Source: Lathyrus oleraceus (Eukaryota; Streptophyta; Magnoliopsida; Fabales; Fabaceae). Taken from it: a stretch of 64,000 nt of DNA. The translations under genes and the position numbers were made by a program. Positions within the stretch are counted from its first letter, which is position 1; each line of letters opens with the position of its first letter. The stretch is taken from NCBI RefSeq assembly GCF_024323335.1, contig NC_066584.1, positions 268,080,344 through 268,144,343 on the forward strand, read 5' to 3'. Shown here piece by piece: positions 55,810-64,000 of the stretch. Under the pieces are notes generated by a model. That model saw only the letters and a list, made by a program, of their open reading frames with translations, did not search any database and was not told where the DNA came from.

Positions 55810-58800
55810 CTTTTCTGTAGCGGTGTATTCGTCACTTTATGATTTATTGATAAAACCAAAAGCAAAGCATACAAAGAATCGAGTCGCCACCGCACTTTTA
55901 TTTATCCTAAGGAATGGCTAAAAAGCGAACAAAAGCCTAAGAAGTTTTACGCATAGAAAACTAATGAAAAAGATCAGAGAATCTGGGTAAGGGGTAAATT
56001 ACGCAATGGGAAGGTGTTAGGCACCCAAAACGTCCTAGGTACTCCTAGGGAGCCCTTTTCACACTTGTTGAATGAAATGTTATTTGTTATGAAAATATTA
56101 TTGTGCAAACATGATTGGGAAGATGAGAAAAGAATATACAAGTTATTATTTTTGTGTTTGAACGGATGAACCCGTTGCCTACGTACCTTCCATGAAAGGT
56201 AAGGATCAAAACGCCGTAGTTCGGCTAAAAGATTTCCAAAAATTAATGAATTCATTTTAAAACACAAGCCCTAAGGTTTTTCATTACCAATGGGAGAAAA
56301 TTCATCCTGAATCAACAATCCACCATGCGAGGACGGCTTCAACATACTAGGGAGGGGTTAACCCTATAATAAGTATGGAAGACTTACAATCAACTCACTA
56401 AGGATAAAGTATGATTTACATAAACCACTATGATAATTGAAACCTATGGCTAATGTATGAAAACTTAACAAGAATGGACAAAGCCATCAAAACAATTGAA
56501 TGAGTTGGATTAACCAATTAGGATTTATTCACAAAAGATGGTCAAAGTATGATTAGAATTCAATTCAGAAAGGAGTGTTATCAAAAATGAAGTTTGAAAA
56601 ATCAAGTACTTAAGGTCCAAGTTTCTAATTTGGAAAGACATGAAGATGTTTGCACAATATTTATTTCAAGTTTTTTTTTAAAAGTCAACATGTGAAAAGG
56701 GTTCTGAACAAAAAGGGTGAATGGATAATGGAGTGTAAAACTTCTCAGAAAGGTTCACCTCTTGAGATCATATGGAAGATGATTCAAGTGTGTCCTTAGG
56801 AATAAGCAAATGAGCAATAACAAATAAGCAAAACAAATGATACCGGATGCCAATTGCTAGACTTATACCAATCTCACAAACAAAGGTGGATACCGGATAC
56901 CAATCAATGGATTTACACCAGTCTCCTAAAACAAACAGGGATATCAGATGCCAATAAATGGACTTATACCAATCTCCTAAAACAAACAGGGATATCAGAT
57001 GCCAATAAATGGACTTATTCCAATCTCCCAAAACAAAACAAAACATGGATGTCAAATGCCAATCTATCTGGGCTTACTCTAATCTCCCAAAACAAAACAA
57101 AACATGAATGTCAGATGCCAATCTATCTGGGCTTACTCTAATCTCCAACAGATGATCATGGGAAAACAAATTCCAACAACATGGACTTACAATTGAATCC
57201 TCACATACAACAAACGAACAAAAGCACTAAGCAAAGAGGACATAAGTGGCCAATGAAATGGTCTTACACTCAATCCCTTCCAAATCATAGGAACAATGGC
57301 CAATGAATGGACTTACAGTTGATTCCTCAATGGACAAACAAAGATGTGTCACAAAGATAATGAAATGATGATCATGCAATAATGAACAATTAATGATGAT
57401 AAATGCACAAAGGCAAACAAGCAAACATGTACAGATGAACCAATAAGCAATCAATGATTCAGTTAGCACACACTATATACAAGCAATTAGGCTCAAGCAA
57501 GGGTTAGACTTTAAAGTCAACTGGAATGGGGAAAGTGGTGCTCTTAACCTTAACATTGAGAGTTAAGGTGAAACAGATGAAAAGGATATGAGGGGTGTGC
57601 CTCATAGCTCTTATCCCTGGCCTGGGAGAGCTTTGAATATTAGAAGGTGTGGGAGTTCAGAAAGTTGGAACTCTCTCCACAAGTGAATGACTCTATAGAT
57701 CTTGGGTTAAGATCCACAATGCATCAACATGTAATGTGAGCAAAGGGATGACACACTGAATAGTAGGAGATGGACTACACATCTCTTTTATCTACCAATT
57801 GCCTTATCAAAGGACTTTTCCTGCTTGGGGACAAAAAGTAAACAATCACAAGCATTGCCTCTTAAGGAGGACTTCAGACAGGTGCCTGACCACATAACAG
57901 GCCAGGTCTTCCAGACTACATGAAGAAGAGAAATTATACCTAAGTGGTTAAGCAACCAAGCAAAAGCAAGTTCAAAATGAACTTAAGCAACTAATGTACC
58001 TGTTAAAACATCAAACAAATCAGTATACTATACAGACAATCAAACCAACAGTTAATGCAACAGATAACCAAGTATACACAATGTGGAAACCAAAAGTCAA
58101 ACTCAATTGAGTCAACAGCCCTAAAAAACACACATTAGTAATCAAAAGCAAATATCAAATGCTCTCAAGATGAGGCATCATCAATTGTGTAACTTGCATG
58201 TGTAACCTGAAACAAAACTTCAAACATGAGCAACAAACCACTAGGTCAAACCCTAGGGTCAAAGATGGAGAAAAGTTTTAAAACAGAATCTCAAATTTAA
58301 CATGAATCAACCTCAAACACATCTTAAGACAATCCAAAAGGTCTCATATCATTATCAATTACCAAAAGAATTTCACAATCAAAACATGTCAAGGTATGCA
58401 AGTTGAAACGACATTGAAGCAACTGAATGAACAAATGCACATTAATTCCAAAATACCTTAATAAATCTCAAGAAAAATCATGGCTATACAGAACACAACA
58501 AATGATCAACATACCAAAAATCATGGCATTTGGACAAGTATAAGCATGGTAATTAAATTCCATAAGGCAATGTAAGCACAAACAAGCTCAAAGGAGGCAC
58601 AAATTGATACATCAACTTAAGGCAATCCTAAAACAGAGATGACAAAGGGTAAATGACTCAAACCAAAGCCACAACAAACTTCAAAGTGTCTAGAAACAAT
58701 GTACAAAATTTCAAGTTCATATGATAAAGCATAAGCATTTCACAAATCATGAAAGTTCAGCACTCATCAAAAGTCCACAAATGGTCAACCAGCAAAGAAA

Positions 58801-59407
58801 ATCTCAAACAAATCAGAAATGGATCCAAAAATTCCACAATAATTCATGAGCAATCTCAACATCCAGAAGAAGCTCTATGCAAAAGATCACATTATTTGGC
58901 ATTTGTTTGGCATGGTAAAGAAAATCATCAAATTGAGCAAGCAAAGGTGTGACACACATTGTCACACCTACATTAATCAGATCATATATCAACAACCAGA
59001 AATGCTAAAAATGCAAACTCAATGCCAAAATGTCAATTACGATGTCTAGTTTAAGCATGTCAAATTTCACATTCATTGGATCAACCATCATCATTTCACA
59101 AAGAAAATGGCAAGGAAGGTAGAAGATAGCATATGCATACATAAACCCTAGGCAAAAACATTTTTTAACCGTGCACAAATTCTGGAAAAATAGCCAAAAA
59201 ATAGTAGACATTATGAAGAACAAAGTGCAAAGAATCTCACATCAATTGGATCATTATTTATTGACTTATGAATTTTTGAAGTGAAGAAAAAATTAAAAAT
59301 CACATGAAAGCATGGCATGAACATGGATGAAATATATGAAATAAAATGCAAAAGCATAATATGGAAATGTTTCAGGCTGGTATCGAACCGTGTGGACACT
59401 TGAACTT

Positions 59408-59432
59408 GGCGCGTTTCAACATGAAACGCACC
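59408..59432 (-). other. Hairpin in O1's 5' LTR
   Basis: Plus-strand arms GGCGCGTTTCA and TGAAACGCACC, 3-base loop, one G-T pair in 11. Identical at 39406-39430, and present with changed loop in LTR E. Confidence 0.55.
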
Positions 59433-60235
59433 GTTTCACTAATCATATGTGGCAGCGCAAATCATCATCGACCAATCATTCTGCCATTTCAGCAACACGT
59501 GGACCAACACATGGCTATTAACAAGAAAACGCATGCAAACACACGCTTCAAAGATCAAACAGGTGCTGGAAATTAAAAACCCTAAGTTCTTCATAGATTC
59601 ATACGTGTTCATCATCCTCAAGAACACTTATGCTCAGAAATCCACAATACGCATACCAATAGACTCGTCTTCCAACATACATCATCATGCCATGATTAAT
59701 TTAACCTAATTCAGCACATGTTCAAAGAATCGAGCAAGAAAAGTTTCACCTATCAAACTTATAATCATCATAATTAACTCATTACTGCATGAAATTCAAA
59801 GATCTAAAACTCAGCATGATCAGCATTAAAGGATCTACGACATGCATACATCAATTTTATGAATTATGAACATCGAATTCTGACCTTAATGAAGCTACAG
59901 AAGTGAAATCGTGCAATTCAGGTCCTGGAAAGCTGAAACAGATGTTCTCCAATGATGAGATAGATGAATGGATGAGGAAGAATAGCTCAATCGTGCTTGC
60001 TTTGTCCAGAAACTTCAACTGCCATTAATGGATGCAAAGTTCAATAGTCCTCGAATCAGCTCAATTCTTATAGATCTTGCTTCCAAAACCTACAATGATG
60101 CTTGTAGATGATGAACAAATCACGAACCAGGCAATGTTTATGAAGAATTTGGATGAAAAAGTTGAGAGAAAATTGGAGAGAAATTTCTAGATCTGAGATT
60201 TGTGAAATGTTGTTAGTGTTTTCTGTTAGGATTAT

Positions 60236-60247
60236 GATTATATATGC
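60236..60247 (-). promoter_or_regulatory. TATA-type box, O1 5' LTR
   Basis: Minus strand GCATATATAATC. The copy in the 3' LTR is at 40234-40245, and LTR E has GATATATAAGC at the aligned place. It is the likely core promoter of O1. Confidence 0.55.
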
Positions 60248-61379
60248 TCTCCTAATGATACTTGTTAATCATGCTTAAGCTAATGCCAAGAGATTAGTGA
60301 AATGGAAGTGTTTATGCAAATTGGCCAAAACACCCTTATGTAATGCATGCCAATGGAACAGTGCTCGATTTTAGCTTGGAATGAGTTCAAAAATCTGTTT
60401 GGAGGCAAATGCAATTGGTAAAAGGTGAATGCAATGCATAATTTTCAAATTGGAAATTTCCCTCCAAAATTCAAATGAAATTTAAATGAAAATGCCAATA
60501 TTTTTGTGATGGAAATTCATGGTTTATGATGTATGTTTTGGATAGTGCATATCAAGAGAGAAATGTTCCAAAAAGAACCACTTCATTTGGCCTTATGGTT
60601 CAAAAGTTATGCAAGCCTGAAGTTCAAATTCACTTGATAATGATTGATCCATATCTCCCCAACCACAAATGAGAAATTCATGTTCTTGGACTTTTTGGAA
60701 ATGGGAGAGAAATATCTTCAACTTTCATGTTGGACAAAATTTCATTTGAAGCATTTTTGATGATGTAATCTTGAGGAGAAAACCTTTCCATTTTTGGCAA
60801 TTTTGAATTATAGGTCACTTTCTATTTTTGGAAAGTTTTAACCTGACTTTATTTTCTTCAATGTTGATGTTTGAAATGTCAAATGAGACTTGTTTGAACA
60901 TGAATGTAGTATTTCTAGGCTCTTCCCACCTCCAAATCCAACAGTTGACTGAGCAGTTGACTGGCTAGGGTTTCAGTTGACTGAAGAATGCCCTCATGAG
61001 ATTCAAGCCTCTACCACTTGATATCTTGATTCAAAATGATGTCATAGCTCATATGAACTCTTGTGAATGATCATGGTGCCCAAATTCTTCAGAATGGCCA
61101 CCATTTATGGCTCAATGAATGCCTTTGACTGTGTTGACCTAAGATTGCTTCATCTGCAAGCAACAAGGTTAGATGACATATTTTTGTACTTTTGGTTAGT
61201 AAACAAATGAAAAGCAATGATATACAAATGCAAAACATGCTTGGTGATCAAGAAACACTCTCCAAAGATAACCCACCCACAGGGAAGGAGGCAAGGTGCA
61301 CAATGATCCTTGAGGCAATGTATGATATGATATGATGCCATGAGGGATCTTAGGGACAAAATTGGGGTCTTACACTTAG

Positions 61380-62660
61380 CCACATTGTATTCCATGATTA
61401 AAGTTCATTGGCAGAATCATGTGCCGCACGTTGCTGTGAATCGACTCGAGAGGCCTGCGTATGTGTTTGCAACCGAGTCCATTATTGATGAGAAGCCGTG
61501 GTTTTATGATATTAAGAATTTCCTCAAAAGCCAAGAGTATCCTGAAGGAGCGTCAAAGAATGACAAGAAGACACTGAGAAGGCTAGCTGGAAGCTTTTAC
61601 TTGAACAAGGATGATGTGTTGTACAAGAGGAACTTTGACATGGTTCTGCTCAGATGTGTGGTTAGACATCAAGCAGACATGTTAATGCAGGAAGTACACG
61701 AGGGATCTTTCGGTACCCATGCTGGTGGTCATGCAATGGCCAAGAATTTGTTAAGAGCCGGTTATTACTGGATAACCATGGAATCTGATTGTTTCAAATA
61801 CGCTCGGAAGTGTCACAAATGTCAGATCTTTGCAGATAAAGTGCATGTACCACCAAACCCTCTGAATATTATGAATTCTCCTTGGCCATTCGCGATATGG
61901 GGCACCGATATGATTGGAAAGATTGAACCTACTGCTTCTAATGGGCATCGCTTCATCCTAGTCGCGATTGATTACTTTACCAAGTGGGTGGAAGCAGCTT
62001 CTTATGCCAATGTTACCAGACAAGTGGTTGCTCGATTCATTAAGAAAGAAATTATCTGTCATTATGGTGTTCCTGAGAGAATCATCACTGATAATGGTTC
62101 GAATCTCAATAACAAGATGATGAAAGAGCTTTGCAAAGACTTTAAGATCGAACACCACAATTCTTCTCCTTACAGACCAAAGATGAATGGTGCTGTAGAG
62201 GCGGCAAACAAGAACATTAAGAAGATTGTGCAAAAGATGGTTGTGACGTACAAGGATTGGCGTGAGACGTTGCCTTTCGCTTTGCATGGGTATCGTACGT
62301 CAACCGAGGCAACTCCGTTTTCACTTGTGTATGGCATGGAGGCAGTCTTGCCAGTAGAAGTTGAAATCCCTTCTTTGAGGGTGATGATGGATGTAAAACT
62401 TAACGAGGCTGAGTGGGTTCAAGTCAGGTTTGATGAGCTAAATTTAATTGAGGAAAAGCGATTAGCAGGTAGGTGACTTAGTTTTGAAGAGGATCCTTCC
62501 TCCCGGTACGGATAACAGGGGCAAGTGAACTCCGAATTATGAAGGTCCATATGTTGTTAAAAAGGTCTTTTCTGGTGGAGCCTTGATGCTTACAACTATG
62601 GATGGTGAAGATTTTCCGTCTCCTATGAATTCAGATGTAGTCAAAAAATACTTCGCATAA
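61380..62660 (+). pseudogene. End of RNase H and integrase of D (pol, part 2)
   Basis: The frame broken at 35755 resumes after O1. It runs through HVAVNRLERPAYVFA, the HHCC-type region with THAGGHAMAKN and CHKCQIFADK, then the core with D in WGTDMIGKIEP, D in IITDNGSNLN and E in GAVEAANKNIKK. At about 62468 some 90 bp are missing (after EEKRLA) and the frame shifts, giving a stop at 62474-62476. The tail continues in another frame (GDLVLKRILPP), with a TGA at 62526-62528, and ends VVKKYFA at 62657, followed by the stop 62658-62660. The catalytic triad is present but the protein is broken. Confidence 0.9.
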
Positions 62661-62669
62661 ATTGACCCG

Positions 62670-62863
62670 CTGGACAAAAAAGAAAGTCCAGGCAAAAAAG
62701 GGCATCCCGGCGAACCAAGAGAAAAAGAGAAGAAAAAGGTTCGGGAAAAAGTTAGGGATAAAGAATAAAAATAATATGTACACCTGGTAAGTCGAAAACC
62801 TACAAAGGCGGCTTAGGAAAAAATGGGTATCCCGGTGGATTGAAAACCTGAAAAGGCGGTCCA
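62670..62863 (+). other. Four-hairpin array after D's integrase stop codon
   Basis: Stems CTGGAC/GTCCAG (62670-62691), CGAACC/GGTTCG (62711-62743), TAAG/CTTA (62788-62815) and TGGA/TCCA (62836-62863). The last two loops contain GAAAACCTACAAAGGCGG or GAAAACCTGAAAAGGCGG. The first begins 9 bases after the stop codon. Order and spacing match A; the third stem differs from A's (TGAG/CTCA) but still pairs. Confidence 0.78.
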
Positions 62864-64000
62864 GGCAAAAGAGGGATTAAAGTGAAGACTACAGTATGAG
62901 TTATCTGTACTTCATCGCGTTTCAGTGTCTACCATCTTGAAGGATATGATCGGCCCAATCACTCTTCTCAGAAAGCAAAGAATTTGGGAGAAAGTGAAGA
63001 TCTATGAGTCATAACAGAACTGGAAAATAGTGGAATGCCGTGTTCACATTGCCAATAGGATAGTTTATTTTCTCTTTTGGCGCAATTACCTCTTCCTAGG
63101 AGTTGCTTCCTGATGTATTTGCCTTTATAAGCCATTTTCAATCAATAAAAGTCGTTATTCAGTCAAATTGCTCTCTTGTTTTTTATTTATTTTATTCTAT
63201 TGTTTTGTTTGCAAAAAAACGTCCGAATTTTTGATAAACATTGCATCTAAAAACATGAAGGCTAGACGATGATGTGCGGAAAGATAAAACATCTGAAAAT
63301 CATTTTGAATGTTGAGTACACTTGAGTATATTTTGTCCATACGATCCCCTGGGGCATGTATGTCTTGCCGTTTTGCAGGTTACTATCTTTGGTTGGTGGC
63401 TAAAGCAGATGAGCCAAAGTTTGTTCGAAGGAAGACACTGTTGTCTCAACACTGTCCAGTCGTGTAAGAAGTTGGGTCGTCTAAGTCGAGTTTATAATTT
63501 GTTTCCCCAGCATGGTCGAGAGGTTGGTGTTTTCCCAACAAGTGACTCCTCAGTTGAGTTGGTTTCTCTACCGTCCCGAGAATGTCAGATCAGTAAGTAT
63601 CCTCAGCAGAATTATTGGAAGATCGAATCAGAATTGTGTGCTCAGTAAAGTGATCATTTGCTTTCCCAGCAGAAGTTTTCCTCCCTTTGCATCTTGCATG
63701 TAGTAATCATCATTTGCATTCGCATTCTCAAATTGCGTAGCATTTCCATTCAGTATGGAGCATTACGCCATGGAAAACCCAAACATATGCATACATGTAT
63801 TAAACCAGATTGGATCATATCTCCAGAAGAGACAGATCATTTTTCAACATCAGTGTATCACATTTGCAGCAGTTGCTCTTGGCAACATTCAGAATCGATA
63901 ATCTCAGTGAGATTTATTTTCTCACCAGTCCGTGAAGGGAAAGCTTGATTCTCTTTCGATTTTGTCACGAGTAAGTGTCTGCCTTATTTTGACATATGTA
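62864..64000 (+). other. Start of D's 3' untranslated region
   Basis: No gene is seen. Sense-strand motifs TTTCCCCAGCATGG (near 63498), TATCCTCAGCAGAATT (near 63600) and TTTCCCAGCAGAAG (near 63661) match the PBS-complementary motifs of A and O1 and lie in the expected orientation. The region up to about 63010 weakly resembles A's 5480-5640. D's polypurine tract and 3' LTR lie beyond the window. Confidence 0.6.

Larger units (their letters stand above)
35756..61374 (-). mobile_element. O1: full-length Ogre retrotransposon, 25,619 bp
   Basis: Minus-strand order is 5' LTR (61374-55816), PBS, leader, ORF1, gag-protease, intron-like gap, RT/RNase H, integrase, hairpin array, 4.4 kb 3' region, polypurine tract, 3' LTR (41374-35756). 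It has an exact CTTAG duplication. Size, LTR length, ORF1 and tRNA-Arg-type PBS match the published Ogre description. By eye the LTRs differ at about 1% of positions plus one 59-bp repeat unit, so insertion was recent. Three nonsense codons (two in ORF1, one in integrase) make autonomous movement doubtful. Confidence 0.95.
55816..61374 (-). repeat. 5' LTR of O1 (5,559 bp)
   Basis: Matches 35756-41374 base for base except about 1% substitutions and one fewer 59-bp tandem unit. It holds the end block near 56020, the PBS-like GAGTCGCCA at 55881-55889, the hairpin at 59408-59432 and a TATATAA box at 60236-60247. Transcription should start a little below 60236 on the minus strand. Confidence 0.95.

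Overview
The window is plant nuclear DNA built from nested LTR retrotransposons. I found no host gene, tRNA, rRNA or CRISPR array. The source is most likely a legume of tribe Fabeae (pea, vetch, lentil or grass-pea group). The reasons are 4-6 kb LTRs, a 25.6 kb element with an extra ORF before gag, a tRNA-Arg-type primer binding site (PBS), an intron-like gap between protease and reverse transcriptase (RT), and tandem repeats in the 3' untranslated region. Together these are the published signature of Ogre (Ty3/gypsy, Tat lineage) elements that dominate those genomes. The species itself is inferred.

Layout, outermost to innermost. (1) G, 1-854, is a fragment of an Ogre-type LTR cut by the window edge. 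(2) F is an old plus-strand Ogre inserted in G. Its 5' LTR is 855-919 plus 13667-17844, then PBS and leader, then a decayed ORF1 split into 18758-19665 and 28525-28684. (3) A, 920-13666, minus strand, sits in F's LTR. It keeps gag and protease but has lost the RT and integrase cores, and it carries a second PBS and leader outside its left LTR. (4) B, 19666-28519, minus strand, is a solo LTR in F's ORF1, and solo LTR E (21360-26154) sits inside it with target duplication ATACC. (5) D, plus strand, starts at 28685 inside F's ORF1. It has LTR, PBS, truncated gag, pol, and a 3' region that runs off the window. (6) O1, 35756-61374, minus strand, is a full-length 25,619 bp Ogre inserted in D's pol with perfect target duplication CTTAG.

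O1 is the youngest and best preserved. Its LTRs are 5,559 and 5,619 bp and by eye about 1% different. It has an open 1,101-codon gag-protease and a pol frame with a single nonsense codon. Its ORF1 has two nonsense codons.

The most interesting signals are non-coding and recur in independent elements. (a) Just after the integrase stop codon, A, D and O1 each carry 3-4 hairpins whose stems differ between copies but stay complementary, usually followed by AGGCAAAAA or a close variant. (b) The 3' regions of A, D and O1 are full of motifs complementary to the element's own PBS, and therefore similar to the 3' end of tRNA-Arg. (c) Every LTR family has a PBS-like 9-mer TGGCGACTC (or a close variant) inside its 3' end, about 60-80 nt before the real PBS where one follows. 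(d) The leaders and LTRs contain further hairpins with compensating changes.
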